64,000 nucleotides of DNA, taken from Onchocerca volvulus. Taxonomy: Eukaryota > Nematoda > Chromadorea > Rhabditida > Onchocercidae. The notes under the pieces were generated by a model, which was not told where the DNA came from, did not search any database, and saw nothing but the letters and a program-made list of their open reading frames with translations. This document shows, piece after piece, positions 52,301 through 64,000 of this stretch. The stretch spans positions 5,942,701 through 6,006,700 of the forward strand of contig HG738140.1 of the NCBI GenBank assembly GCA_000499405.2. The letters are read 5' to 3'. Every line of letters begins with the position of its first letter. The first letter of the stretch is position 1. Position numbers and translations under genes: made by a program.

Positions 52301-54193
52301 GAGCAACAAATTGACAGTTTTATCAGTTGTTTATTTACAATAACTTGAACTTTTAAAATTTTATTATAAATTAATTTATTTTATGCAGAAATAAAGTTTC
52401 TAATTAATACTACATTCGATAAGTATAAAGTGATGAATTAACAACATGACATCTGTATTGTGATCAAATTCCTGAACTTTTTAATTCCTATCTTTGAGAG
52501 GATTCTCATCAGAAAAAGACAATATAAACAATTTACAAACACCTCTGTAATAAATTTATTTTTTTCTGTAGAAATTTGTAGAAAAACATCGGTAGGAAAT
52601 TTAATATACAAACATCACTGTAGGAAATTTGCAGAAAATTTTCTGCGGGAGAAGTGTTAGTGAAACAACCTTTTTTGTTGCGGTCTTAAAATTGGGTAAT
52701 TAAACCGTCGAATGTTGAAGAGTCGATCGTGATGAATTTTATTCGATCAAAATTACATTAATCAATGTAAGCGGAAGGGAACTTAACAACGCTGAGAAAT
52801 GAATAAAAATTTTAAATGAATGATGAAAATGAGATGAGCAGGACGAGAACAGTAGAAAAATTCTTTCTAATAACAACTCTTCTTATACTAAAGTTGTTTC
52901 AACATTCTAAACATGATATATGGGATGATTAAAGGACTGAAAATTAACTTACATGAGTTTACGATTTTTTATTATTGAAGATAAAGTTGGGAAATCTTAA
53001 CAAAGATGAGAATTACATTAAATATGTCAATTAATTCCTCTTATTTACTACAATTGAAAGCTGGGGAATGTAGATAGAGAATTAGATATCACATCGTAAC
53101 ATGCATTTATATTCATCGTAAGTGATGAATCGTGAGAATTTTTTTTTCAACAATACAGTACTTTGATTATTTGGACATATTTATGCTAAAATTCGGTTTT
53201 CCCGCTAACATTTATGCTAAAAATCGATTTTCCCGACAACCTTCGTTTCCGAATATATTTTAGAAAAAATAAATTACTAATTTCTTATCTTCTCGACGAA
53301 TAAATGCATTAGAAAATTTGTATAATATGTAATAACTATAGTTCATAATTCAATTTGCTATTTCTCTTTTCGAGCAACTTTATTTGGGCAGACAGCTTTT
53401 TGATTGTTGGCCATTTCACAAAATACAGAATAGACTCTCTTTTTTGCTTTACAGCAGTAAAAATGAACGGAATGAACAACTAAAATGAAATAACTTTTAG
53501 AATTCATCGAGTAATTTTGAAAATGATTTGTTAATTGGTCTTTGTGTTAACGTTGGGAATCAATGGTTAAATTGATCTGTTTATCGGATGATATGAGCAA
53601 AAAGCTTTGTCATCAAGCTGATGACAATCAGAAAGATGAATCGATCTGGTGGATCAGATAGGACACATGCAGCTACGGTTGTTGTTTGTACAGCGGTATG
53701 GAAACAAAGCTCGATGTTAGGAAAATGAAGCGCATGCTCGATAACCGTTTATGTATACATATTAGTTATACGGTAGATAGTTATTATCTTATTCATATTT
53801 TGCATCCAAATCTTTCTAGCTGAAGCCGGAAAGAAGATTCTGGATCCCTGACCTGGATCCCTGATCAGGCAAATTTGTCATTTCAAACTTCATCTCAAAA
53901 TCTTTCTAATGAAATGGCCATTCATATTTTGCTATTTTTCCATTTAGATTCATTTAGATAGGAATTTCATGAATGAATGACCCAAATGAGTGATGATTTT
54001 TCGAGAACCAATCAAATTTTAATAGTGGAGATGATAAGAGATCATGTAGGAAGAATTAATAAAAATGAAATGAACTATGTCGCGCAGATCGAAAGATTTA
54101 TAGATCGATAATTGTGTAGTCATATAGTAACTCGGATTTCTCGAGAGTAAGACATTTAATTGCAGATAAGTCAGTCGAAATCATAAATCATAA
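49310..54193. other. Large non-coding region upstream of the bHLH gene
   Basis: About 4.9 kb in which I could not build any exon chain. It contains a perfect 22-base-arm hairpin (51739-51787), a two-copy imperfect repeat atttatgctaaaa...ttttcccg (about 53179-53241), tgtctcaaaa repeats (51990-52040) and a ggatccctgac short duplication (about 53847-53872). The frame at 50199-50471 overlaps two antisense frames and looks like chance. Long non-coding flanks are common for developmental transcription factors, so part of it may be regulatory DNA of the bHLH gene. Confidence 0.55.
51739..51787. repeat. Perfect inverted repeat, 22-base arms, 5-base loop
   Basis: ggccagaaaggaccagaaac(g) at 51740-51760 is followed by loop tgagg and its exact reverse complement cgtttctggtcctttctggc(c) at 51766-51786, with one more pair (A/T) outside. 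The arms are GC-rich compared with the surroundings, so a very stable hairpin or cruciform is expected. The loop is too short for a usual pre-miRNA. No family was recognised. Confidence 0.92.
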
Positions 54194-55412
54194 ATGAATA
54201 ATAGAGAAGAATCACATCAGTCAGCATTTCAATATGGAAGAAAGTTACCTTCAATCATTAGTGCTGCTCGATTGCTGAGACTTCGTTCTGGATCTTTCGA
54301 TGAAGGTATCATTTGTTTCAGGCTAAATCAAATTTCTCGAAATTCTCCAACATTTAAGTAAATCATTTTAGCATATTGGTAAATCAATCTAGCTCATTTT
54401 TTTTCTCGGAAATATTTATAAGATCTATGATTCAATTAATTTTTTTTCTTATAATTTTTTACAAATTAAAATTGACTGTGTTAGAAATTCTTCATCAAAA
54501 TAAATTCAATATCACTGATTAATTATGAATAGTTTAATCAATGTTAGTTTTCATAGTTTTATTTGTTTTTGCTTTCTTTTTTTTTTTTTTTTTTTGTTCA
54601 TGTTAAGCATAATCTTCCATGCGATTTTATACCATTTCCTACCGGAAACATCAGATGTATCCTATAAGTTATCACTTACCTTCATTATGTGATTATATGG
54701 CAGAGGCAAAAGATGAGAAGAAACCAAATCGCATAAGTCCATTTTCACCAGAAGCTCGTGTTCCGCTACCGAGTGAAATCGATGAAAAGTAAGCTAAACT
54801 CTTCTTTGAGAAATGGATGTCATTTCAATCAATGCAGAAGAAATAAATCTTAAAGTTGTCTTTCTTTGATAAGTTTCATTTAAACTTTATTTTGAAAACT
54901 TTAGCAGTTATGGAACTACCGTATGGAAACGAAATGAGAGAGAACGACTGCGTGTTCGTTGCGTAAATGATGGATACGAAAGACTGCGTGATCATTTACC
55001 ACTTACCGAAAAGTTTTAATTACTTTTCTTCCTGATCTCATTTTTTGATGAATTCTCGTGAGAATTAGTTTTTTTGTAAATTAATCTATGGCAAATACGA
55101 TTATGAATGTAACAATTCTCGAAATATAACAATTTTTCAGTGAATTTGTGTGAATTTTTGAAAATCTTTCATATCATTTTTAAAATAAGAAACAGCGATA
55201 CTTTTAGCGATCGTCGCATTAGTAAAGTGGATACCTTGCGTTTAGCGATTCGGTACATACGTCATCTGGATGCTTTGCTGCAAAATTACGATCATTGGAC
55301 CAAATGTGACTGTTTCCAGACCTTTCAAACCGAATCCGAGGAACGAGCCGAGCGTCTTCGCAGAATCGATCGCAGAAAACGTGCATCAGATGCTATGTCT
55401 TCAACTCTATGA
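54194..55412 (+). CDS. Achaete-scute-like bHLH transcription factor
   Basis: Four exons: 54194-54305, 54704-54788, 54905-55012, 55196-55412; about 173 residues. The bHLH domain spans exons 3 and 4: basic region and helix 1 KRNERERLRVRCVNDGYERL followed by RDHLPL, a long loop (TENDTFSDR), then helix 2 RRISKVDTLRLAIRYIRHLD. RNERER-VR-VN and the SKV-TLR-AI-YI pattern are those of the achaete-scute group; RVRCVN..Y resembles the ASCL3/4/5 subgroup more than proneural ASCL1. Such proteins dimerise with class I (E/daughterless) bHLH partners and specify neurons or gland cells. Outside the domain the protein is short, with a basic C-terminus (RAERLRRIDRRKR). Introns interrupt the loop and the N-terminus. 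The worm orthologue (hlh-3, -4, -6, -14 or -19) cannot be decided by eye. Confidence 0.85.
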
Positions 55413-56278
55413 TCTTAGAAATAATAGGAACTGTGAATATTTCAATTTTCTTCATTAATTCTTCTGTGATTTTTATCTAGTTGTTTCTATTAAAACTTGC
55501 TTGTCATTTTTTTTTTAACTGATTAAGAAGAAATTTCCGAAATGCTTCGCAAGCAACAATTTTAATTTCAATCATTTTTGTCCACCATAGAAATCAAAAA
55601 ATACCACAAATCATTCATCTTCTTATACTTTAATAGAATTGATCGAGGAAAAAAGAAAGAATTGCTAGAGTGAAATTGTATACTCTAATAATAATATAGT
55701 GAGAAATTTCTGCTGATTCTATCCAATAAAGCAACATATATTGAATCGAACTAGTTGCATCCGAGGCTTTTTCTATTTCTCGATAATTTTCCGATTAGAA
55801 GATAAGCTCACATCCATATTGTATCACGAATCCTCAAATAAAAATTTAAGATTCAATCTCGAAACCTCCGTTGAAATCATAAACATAATTGATATGATGT
55901 GATGATGATGGTGCTTCCCAAACTTTGTGAAACCCCTGAGACACACAATTTGCAAACCGCCACTTTTTCCTAGTTGCAGTTTGAATTCATTTTGGTTTGA
56001 TGGCCTTTTTTTGGCGATTTAAAATTGCATTTGCAAAATTGTCATTGGCGGGGGTGAAGGACGGTTGTTCAATTTTTTCGGCTTGGGATATAATAATTTT
56101 GTTGTGTGGGGTGTGCAGGAGTTTTCTTTTTTTACCGGTCTTCTCAAATAATTGAAATTATTTTTGGAATAATTAATCTGTGTTTTTCGGTTGAAAAAAA
56201 ATTCCACACCTATTACCTGAGCTCATTCAGATATAATCATGCATTATAGGTAGCTCATTATCTTGTTAATACTCGAAT
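55413..56278. other. Intergenic region between the bHLH gene and trap-3
   Basis: About 870 bases. The final 350 bases (from about 55920) are less AT-rich and probably hold the trap-3 promoter. Nothing coding was recognised; the minus-strand frame at 56019-56207 lacks splice or start context. Confidence 0.55.
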
Positions 56279-57438
56279 ATGTCAAAAGGAGCAGGCCAGA
56301 AATTGTCAAAAGAGGATGAGCTTTTGCTAAAGGTATGTTTTAATATTAAGCTGCTGTTAGCTATTTAAGGGATTAGAAGTTATTGTTAGATCAGCAAAGA
56401 ATTATATTTCTCCGGGCAAGATTTTACACGCAGTTTTCATCATTTTGTAATTAACTTCTACTTATCCAGAAATGGGAAATATAGCCTTTTATTCATTAAT
56501 TTTTATTGGGTTTGTATATTTTCTTTGTTGATATGACCTGTACAGATTCCCTCAAATAATGATAATTATTTTGGGAATAATCAATCTGCCTGCTTCGGCT
56601 GGAAAAAAAAAATCCATGCCTTGAGTTAAAATTCACGGATTTTGCAATCATATGAAGCATTCGTATTGCACTGAATTGTCAAGTGAATAATTCCTTTAAA
56701 AATTACATTATTTGTTATTTAAAGGATTTCTCGGCTGCAGTATCAGCAAAAGGTAGTGCGCTGTTTTATGGGAACTCGACAGTGATTGCTATAGCACCTC
56801 TCTATCTTTTTCATGGAATACATCAGATGGAAGTGGCCGATTCGTGGATTGTTTGGTTAATTTCATCATTAGCTGCGTCCTACCTTATCAGCTTTGCCTA
56901 CAAGAATATCAAGCACATTCTTAAACACAAGTAACTTTCTTGATGTTATATCGGAAATTTGACATTATTAAGGAAATGGTTTTACTGATAATCTTTGCAT
57001 ATAATATTTGTCTTTAAATGTTTAACTTCTTTTTACAGGATTGTTGTAAAACGAAGTGAGGCAATAACTCGTGAAATGAATCGAAAATTAGCGGATGACA
57101 AAAAAATGTCGAAGAAGGAGAAAGATGAGAGAATTTTATGGAAGAAAAATGAGGTGAACATTTGTAAAGTTAAATTTTTTTACTGTCATTCAAATTCTAT
57201 TTTAGAAATACATTTGATAAAATTAAATATTATTACGTTCTAATATTAAAGTATGAGATTTCAGGTGGGAGATTATGAAGCGACCACCTTCTCTATCTTC
57301 TGGAACAATATTCTTTTTCTGTCACTTCTCCTTATTTTATCATTCTTCTTATTTGCCTCCATATCGCCCACTTTCAATTGTCTATTTTCTATGCTTGGCG
57401 CAGCTGGCTTGGTTGCTCTTTTCTCAACTGCCAAATAA
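56279..57438 (+). CDS. trap-3: Translocon-associated protein subunit gamma (SSR3)
   Basis: Subunit of the ER TRAP complex beside the Sec61 channel, helping insertion of selected secretory proteins. Four exons: 56279-56332, 56725-56930, 57039-57153, 57265-57438; 182 residues (human 185). Seen: N-terminal [20 protein letters not shown], two hydrophobic helices (about residues 35-52 and 60-77), [11 protein letters not shown], the conserved cytosolic loop [20 protein letters not shown], then [18 protein letters not shown] and two further helices, ending FSTAK. The four-helix layout is that of the family. It is followed after 409 bases by the Tudor gene on the same strand, close enough for a nematode operon. 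Confidence 0.95.
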
Positions 57439-57847
57439 TACTGATTTTCATTACCATCTGTAATTTTTAATAAAATGCTGAAATTGGAAATCGAAGAAAG
57501 CTCTAGTAATTTCTGTTTTGAAAAGAAGTGCAGCCTCTGCTTTATAGTCTGAAATAACTATTTTGTATATGACTTGTTTTCGTATTGTTACCGTTGTGAA
57601 TTGTCATAATATTTGTTTTCAGTACCTTTAATTTATTCGATAAAAATATTTCCGTCTCTTGAAATGTATAGTAATGCAGTTGTAAGATCAACATTTTTTA
57701 TGTGCTTTCGAAAATCCTTGTTAAAAAAAAAAAAACTGTGACCGCATCATAAAATACAAAATCGGCGGAAGTCTAGTACATTCTTTTTGAGAGTATTTTA
57801 TAATAAATTGTGTTATAACGAGCAGTAATGATCCAGTTCATAATTTG
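57439..57847. other. Short intergenic gap between trap-3 and the Tudor gene
   Basis: 409 bases on one strand between two genes, with AATAAA-like taataaaatg at about 57468 (trap-3 polyadenylation) and several AG acceptors close to the next ATG (for example gagcag at about 57820-57825). The spacing is compatible with an operon, but no U-rich SL2-type element can be named with confidence. Confidence 0.5.
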
Positions 57848-60800
57848 ATGCGAGTACGAGAGTTAGTGGGTATCATGGATGGTCGAAAGTCGCCTCGATT
57901 AGAGGAATCGTTAAACAGTAGTGAGAAGAGAAACGCTGTTCCAAAGATGATGCAAAATGGCGATGTAAAAGGTGACGGTAGATTCAAGGTAATTTCATTT
58001 AAAGAAGCGAGTGGATTAGTGATTACTTAATTTAATCCGTATAAATTTCCGATGGGTGCTGTGCCTTTATTTTAAATAAAGTGCTCATCGTGATGTTTTC
58101 AATGTGACGTAAGACTTGTCCCTTCGAAATATTTATTAAATAGTTCTGTTTATAACTACATTGAGATACGGATATTTGACGAGTTCAACAAATCATCGTA
58201 GATTTGATTGCTCAAATGCAGTTTCCATTCTTGGCAGTTTAGTAAATTAGACAATTTAGTTCAAGTATATAGCTTGCAGAAGATTATAATTGTAAGAGAA
58301 AAGTCACGAAACATAATCTTTATTTTTTGAAAGGTAAATTTAACAAAATAATAGTTGCAGATCCACCGTATTCCTTTGTGTCGTACAGCTCGTTGCTTTG
58401 TATCCTATGTTACATCACCAAGCTGTATATGGGTGAAGCCCGTAAATCATATCACAGAAAAACTGCAAATCCGAGATTTGTGAGTTTATTTCACGATAAT
58501 GATGCCATAGAGGCGATCATAATGTTTGATGATATACTGAAAATTGTTTAATTCAAAGACGAAAAGAAAACATATTAATCTCAAATATATTATTATTGAA
58601 CTTTTTAGAAATACCTTGGTCCCAGTTCCAGTGATACATGAAAACCGCTATGTAATGGCACCGCTAGAAGAAGGTGTTTATGCTCGGGCTCGAATTTGTG
58701 AAATTGATCAAGTTAATAGATGTTTACTTTAAAAATTTTGGATTTTTTACTGATGAAAGGCATTTCTATAAATCTATTTCTTAATTTTAGCGTACAAAAT
58801 TTGCAAAAGTATTGTTCATTGATGAAGGAACCACCTCTTGGATGAATTCTACTTGCCTTGCAAAAATGGACGAAATGTTATCTTTCCATCCTTGGCAAGC
58901 AATTCCCGTCGCATTATTTAAAGTATTCTTTTTATCTCTTTTAAAAGCAAAGCAGAAGATTTTCATTTTTCTGAAGTTATCTGAATTCCTCATTTTTGTA
59001 ACAGTGTATATTAGGATTAACATGATGAATAATGGACGGAGTTCTCACCCTCGATAATTGCAAAATTGTAAATTTCTTATGTCCTTAGTTTACAGGTAAA
59101 GCCACATAAGGACGAAATCATTGGTAATGTACAACCGAAATGGTCGAAGGAAGATATAGTAGCATTGCGAGGAATCCTTAAGAAATTTGAACTTGTTCGT
59201 GTAGAGGCAATCCTTAATAGTATTCCCAGCAATGACTATTGCGATTTTGTAAAAGTTCGTTATTCACAGTTTTAGTAATTTACTTAGGAGATTGTGATTT
59301 CTTATTCATCTGCTTACTTTGTCAATTGCTTATTAAGTAACTAAATTAAAGGTTAATATTTATGGGATGAAGTCGGAATCGGATGAAATAGGTACTTCAA
59401 TCACTCATTTGTTTATCCGTGAACGTTTCGATGAAGTTGATTTTGAACGAAATTTATTCGATGGGATAACACAAAAATTATATGAAAATTTTGTAAGTCA
59501 TTTTCAAAAAAAAAAGTGTTTTCACAGTCATGACCAAATATTGAAATATAATTTTTTTTTTTTTTCGCTTATTTTTGACAATGTCACACGACTGTAGTAC
59601 GATATAAAATCTAATTAAAAGAAATTATTTCCCATTATTTCTTCAAATTTTTTTTTTTGTTTTTTTTTTGTCGTTTTTTATAGTTTCTCTTTGCATATTT
59701 AATTTATTTGTTTGAAGACGGACAGAAAAGAAATTTTGACTGTGGAGACTTTAGAAACTTGGCGACTTAATTTCCCGAGCAAAAGCGAGGCTGGAACTAT
59801 GATAGAACAGCCCACCGTGAATGATGCAGCCACAGATAGCCCACAAGTAATCTTGTTTTGTTTCTGCTTCATCTTTATATTGCATATTTTTTTAAAGTGT
59901 TTGTTATTTCGCTAGTTTTAGATTCCATCCGTGGATGTTAATTGGTTGAATGAGGAAGGATATTGTCACAAAGGCGAATATTTGGTCAGTGTTGAAGGGA
60001 GGTATCTTTTTCGAGAGCATTTAAATTTTTGATTATTTTGTTTCTAATAAGATTTTATCTAAAATTTATTTCATGACATCTTTGTTAGTGGCACTTCATT
60101 TTATATCATTTGCCGTTACGTTTTAGCACATTTTCAAATTTTTCTCAAATATCCAGTACACAAGCCAAAAAATTATGCTTTTATCTCATATTTGTAGAGG
60201 TTATTCAATAATATTAACATTTGTTCTAATGATATATTTAATTTCTCAAGGAACACTGTTTCACCCTACGAATTTTATGCTCGTCCATTAAAAATGGCAA
60301 GGGTAAAGGAATCATCACAAGGTGATACAAATTCAGAAGAGTATGAAGGTAGTAGTGCAGCAGATGATGAAGAAGATGCAATGATTTCAGCAAATGATGA
60401 ACTTGCAAGTTTTGCTGAGGAGCTAAATTCGTTCTATGGCCATCCAAAAAACAGAAAGCTTATCAATTCTTCTCAAGTGTTCGTTTTCTCCAATAGTCTT
60501 TCGTTTTATTTTACATTTTAAAGATATTAGTTTAGGTTTTTTCCTCCAGTTTATGCTGATCTTATGGTACTAAAACGTTTTGAGCTTCGAGAATATGCAT
60601 AATTTAATTCTATCTCATGTATATTGAAGTCTGTATCCTATTTTTTTCCTGCAGTTATTCTTCCATAAGATATTGTCATTTTTTTTCAAATAGAGTTTCT
60701 GCCGTGAAGAAAGGACAGCGTGTATATGGCATTGTAGAAGTAGACGATGAATTTGCTCAATTTACTGGCTGCTGGCAAAGAGTTGAAATATTAGGCATTA

Positions 60801-61223
60801 AGGTTGGTTGTATTAGAAAAAAAAAAAAAACAAACAAGTCAAGTATAAACTTCAGAGAAAATTAATCGCTGCACTAATGTTCAATGATTTTTTCAGTTTC
60901 GCAGAGTAACAAAATTTTATAAATTTCATAGTAATGTTCAATTTTTCAGGATGGTTATTATCCTGAGAGTTTTTTTTGTCGCATACGATTTCTTGATTCT
61001 GGTGGAACTGATGTCCGTTTATTGTCCAGTATCCTTGAAATAAATCCAATGTATAAATTTTGCTTATGCTTGCAAATATTGGATTCATCCGATCATATAA
61101 TAGAAAATTCCTAGTTCTTTATGGCCTTTTATTTTCAAGTAATATTGTAATTTTGCATCATTTCCCTCCCTGAAGTCGTTCAATATTCGCAGCGATTTTA
61201 AAATTGCAAATTTCTTTTTTTTT

Positions 61224-61288
<65 letters not shown>

Positions 61289-61874
61289 GACAAATTGTTT
61301 TTTGATTTTCCATTTGTAAGGCATTGTGTACTACCACCTTTCTGCTTGCAAATGTGTATGCATGGACTGGAACCGGTGGATCATTTAAATTGGTCCGAAA
61401 AAGCAAAACGATTTTTCTTTAGTGAACTCCGTGAAGATGTTCCTGTCGCTTTGAATATTGTGGGTTGTAACAAAAAGTTGGTTTTTCAAAATCTTTAATT
61501 TGAAACTGGGTATTCTTTCATTTTCTTATTGCAAATTATTCATAACTTTTTCAAAACATTTTCGTATCGCTGATTGAATCTTATAAACATGCAATTATCG
61601 AAAGCTTCTTTATTAATTGATCGTTGGCGCTTGAATTTCAGGAATAAAATTTGTGATTTATATGATTGTAAGCCATATCAAAGACCAGATGTACTGTTTG
61701 TGAATTTTATTCAGGTAAATTGTGATATTTTGAAACATTATATATATATATATAAATGTAAATTTATTTGATTTTTCGACATTTCAGGTGCGTGATGGTT
61801 CTGTTGTAACACTGGATACTCGACTTCAAGAAGAGGGATATGCAGTGATTGCCGACCATAATCTAGCAGAATGA
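57848..61874 (+). CDS. Protein with two Tudor domains, possibly EKL-1-like
   Basis: Fourteen exons: 57848-57988, 58361-58479, 58609-58711, 58791-58922, 59096-59254, 59352-59492, 59718-59846, 59922-60001, 60251-60478, 60694-60802, 60950-61050, 61321-61476, 61642-61714, 61788-61874; about 585 residues, phases consistent. Tudor 1 lies at about residues 48-150: TSPSCIWVKPV, then PLEEGVYARARICEIDQ and KFAKVLFIDEG. Tudor 2 lies at about 338-490: SPYEFYARPLKM, an acidic insert (SAADDEEDAM), GQRVYGIVEVDDEF, WQRVEILGIKDGYY, FFCRIRFLDSGGTDV. Both are the extended Tudor type that binds methylated arginine in germ granules, but the aromatic cage is not fully conserved (IDEG and LDSG in place of DYGN). 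Size and two-domain layout resemble C. elegans EKL-1 of the CSR-1 small-RNA pathway; this identity is inference. Intron 11 contains a poly-T tract. Confidence 0.75.
61207..61287. repeat. Poly-T tract (about 80 bases, two interruptions) in intron 11 of the Tudor gene
   Basis: Near-pure T run immediately upstream of the exon 12 acceptor region. The lysine-only minus-strand frames across it are artefacts. Confidence 0.9.
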
Positions 61875-63384
61875 CTTTAATAGATGCAGATTATATAGTA
61901 ATTTTCACTTATTTTTTGAAGTACTTCAAGTTTTTTGTTTGCAGTAGTTACTTTGTTTTGTCTCTTTAGTAAAAAAGCAGGACAAACTTTGTATAAAAAT
62001 TAAAAGACTTTTTATTTCGGAATGCTTGAGAAAATTCGTTGATAAGCATAAGTTATCCAAATGTATTGGATTAAAAAAAAAAAAAAAAAACTAATTAAAA
62101 AACTTGGACTAATACTAGGTCAAACTTTTTTTCTAAACAAGCTGATTTTGAATCTTCGAATGAAAACCAGCCTTCAATTTTTTAGTTTAAAATGAAAATT
62201 TTAATATGTTTAAAGGTAAAACAGGTCTATCATTTCCAACTTTATTCGAGATTGCTTGATTATTAGTGGTTATTCTGTTGACTGACGAATGTTTTATAAC
62301 TGCCTTATCAGTTTTTATTATAGGAGATTTTTTTTAATTGTAAATAACTGAAAAATGATTTTGAAAAAGAATTTTTCATAAAAGTGATGTAATTGCAATT
62401 CATGTTGTATGTTCAATCTGGAATAGTCCAGCTATAAGATGCAATATCTAAAAATCTTCTGAGCTTTCTTGAAAATTTCAGTTTAAATTCACTGTGACTA
62501 AAACGGATGCTATAAATGAAGTTTTTTTTTCTGTAATTTTTTTAAGATTAAAAATCATTTGCAGTTAATTTTATCGATTTGTTGAGTTCCAGTTTTATAC
62601 TGATAAAATTATTTTGATTGAATGGTTTCACGGCATTGGCGAGAATAGATTTTTCAAAAACAAAATTAAAGAATAAAAGGGTGTTTCAGTAATGTTGTAT
62701 TTTCTATCATTATTCATTAACAAAAGTCTGTCATGTGGCAAATAATTATGCCGAATAATTTTGGACTCTACTGCAGTATTCACTGATCATTGATCTTTAT
62801 TATTATTTCTAAATTTTTATTCTTATTTTCTAAATTTCATCATAAATTGGGTGGACTGTTGTTCATTATGCTTAAATAAATTCTAATACTGTTTTCTCTA
62901 AAGTTGATGATTCATACAATATCAATCTTGTTGCTAATTATAGCATCGGTGATATGGCAGTAGTAGAAAAAGTTTGCCAACTGACATGATCTCTTCCGGG
63001 TGAGTTAGATACTTCAACATTTGCGTCATATCTTAGTTGAGTTTGATTATTTACATTGAGAAGAGTAATCATTTTTTATGTCAAATTTCTTCTTCAGTTT
63101 AAAAAATTCCAGAACTTCAAAAATTTTAATTTTTATTTTAAATGGCAAAAATCATATCATTTGTGAATATCCTTCATGATGTACTATATTAAGTTGTGGA
63201 ACTATATTAAGAATGAAGTATGAATGTCCAATTTTTTCCTCATATAAAGATTACAAGATATCGGAAGAAGTTCGTGTTAGGAACTGTTATAACACTTCGT
63301 ATTCAGATGTGCTTTAGGAAATTACTGGATTCTGAATTCAGAATTTCATTTTCAAGTCTTTTTTTTTAGAACTGGTAACAAATC
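61875..63384. other. Intergenic region between the Tudor gene and the phospholipase gene
   Basis: About 1.5 kb AT-rich with a poly-A run at 62074-62090. A short stretch at about 62943-63000 is bounded by an AG and a GTGAGT and could be a non-coding first exon of the phospholipase gene, but this is weak. ttttttag at about 63369 is a likely acceptor for the coding exon. Confidence 0.5.
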
Positions 63385-63584
63385 ATGTATTTGGAAATAC
63401 TTATTTTAATAGTATGCTTATTTTATACACCAGTAACTCTAACGGGTAGTAACAAACTGAACGCTTTATGGAATCTGGATACAATGGGTACTTGTAAACT
63501 CGGTTACCCGGCTTCGGTCTATAACAATTACGGGTGCTGGTGTGGTGTTGGAGGTTCCGGAAAGCCTATGGATGGAATTGACAG
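63385..63584 (+). CDS. Secreted phospholipase A2, first coding exon (gene continues past the window)
   Basis: The exon encodes 66 residues plus two bases before a GTTATA donor at 63585. It starts with a hydrophobic signal peptide (about residues 1-20, [18 protein letters not shown]). The mature start [18 protein letters not shown] is followed by the family's calcium-binding loop [19 protein letters not shown], which supplies the backbone carbonyls for Ca2+. The catalytic His-Asp helix (CCxxHDxCY) must lie in the next exon, which is not in the remaining 400 bases. Secreted phospholipase A2 enzymes hydrolyse the sn-2 ester of phospholipids outside the cell. Which group it belongs to cannot be decided from this fragment. 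Confidence 0.87.
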
Positions 63585-64000
63585 GTTATACTTTTTTCCA
63601 CCATTTAAATCCAATATATTGCAAATCAGAAAATTTTGATTTTGAAAATTTTAGTTTATCGTATATATCTTAACATTTCACAGCATTTTTTTTTTTTTGT
63701 ATATCCTTGATTGAATTTTTTTGGGCCTATCTTGGAATAGATTTCTTTGGGCCTATCTTGGAATAGATTTCTTTGGGCCTAATTGAAGTAGACTTTTTTG
63801 GACCTAGCTCGGAATTTTTTTTTTTTTTTTTGAGTCTATTTCTTGAAATATGGAAATATGTAATGCTTATCTTTCACATCTTGCAAGTTTTGGGATACTT
63901 TTTCATTTTTTAGAAATTATTAATTGCTTTTCTCATATTTTTTTCTGAATGTTTGAAAATCAAATTTCGATTTCATTTTCATGTGCTGCATGAAGCATGA
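63585..64000 (+). other. First intron of the phospholipase A2 gene (incomplete)
   Basis: Non-coding T-rich sequence with an imperfect 26-28-base tandem repeat (tttgggcctatcttggaata, about three to four units at 63719-63815). No second exon is visible before the window ends. Confidence 0.7.

Noticed and set aside
61085..61406. Lysine-rich minus-strand frames
   Set aside because: They translate the poly-T tract of a Tudor-gene intron and cross a conserved exon antisense.

Overview
The window reads as nuclear DNA from a nematode. It is very AT-rich, with many short homopolymer and simple-sequence tracts. Genes are split by introns of roughly 60-700 bp with GT...TTTCAG borders, and pyrimidine-AG sites sit a few bases before several start codons, as expected for spliced-leader trans-splicing. 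Nearly every protein I could rebuild is closest to nematode or animal families (RAB-3 almost residue for residue). A degenerate 18S rRNA 3' end inside the rab-3 intron, plus gene density and composition, suggest a spirurid/filarial-type (clade III) worm; that placement is inference. Nothing prokaryotic (CRISPR, insertion sequence, operon with ribosome sites) was seen.

Layout. 1-253: last exon of an unknown acidic protein. 2587-18528 (+ strand): four head-to-tail genes acting in the ER/Golgi: UBE2J2/ubc-6, B3GALT6/sqv-2, and two tandem, diverged, both apparently intact copies of PIGW/GWT1 (GPI inositol acyltransferase). 18880-22040 (-): 26S proteasome ATPase RPT1. 25936-28190 (+): rab-3, with an 18S-ITS1 rDNA relic in its second intron. 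30589-35765 (+): STIP-1/TFIP11, a 17-exon spliceosome-disassembly G-patch protein. 36836-39317 (-): a nanos-family zinc-finger gene. 40517-44360 (-): eIF2B gamma. 45505-47411 (-): TECR/art-1, whose 3' end is duplicated in a 320-bp tandem repeat. 48454-49309 (+): SNU13. 54194-55412 (+): an achaete-scute-like bHLH gene behind about 4.9 kb of non-coding DNA. 56279-57438 (+): TRAP gamma. 57848-61874 (+): a two-Tudor-domain protein. 63385-end (+): first exon of a secreted phospholipase A2, cut by the window edge.

The genes are mostly housekeeping (protein quality control, secretion, GPI anchors, proteoglycan linker, splicing, translation initiation, very-long-chain fatty acids) with two probable germline regulators (nanos, Tudor) and two neural/developmental genes (rab-3, bHLH). 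I found no clear new biological system. The most notable items are the PIGW duplication with shifted splice sites, the nanos gene with an enlarged first zinc knuckle and an upstream ORF overlapping its start, the rDNA relic, and the partial art-1 duplication. Exon coordinates were worked out by eye from reading frame, splice signals and family conservation; no alignment or search was run.
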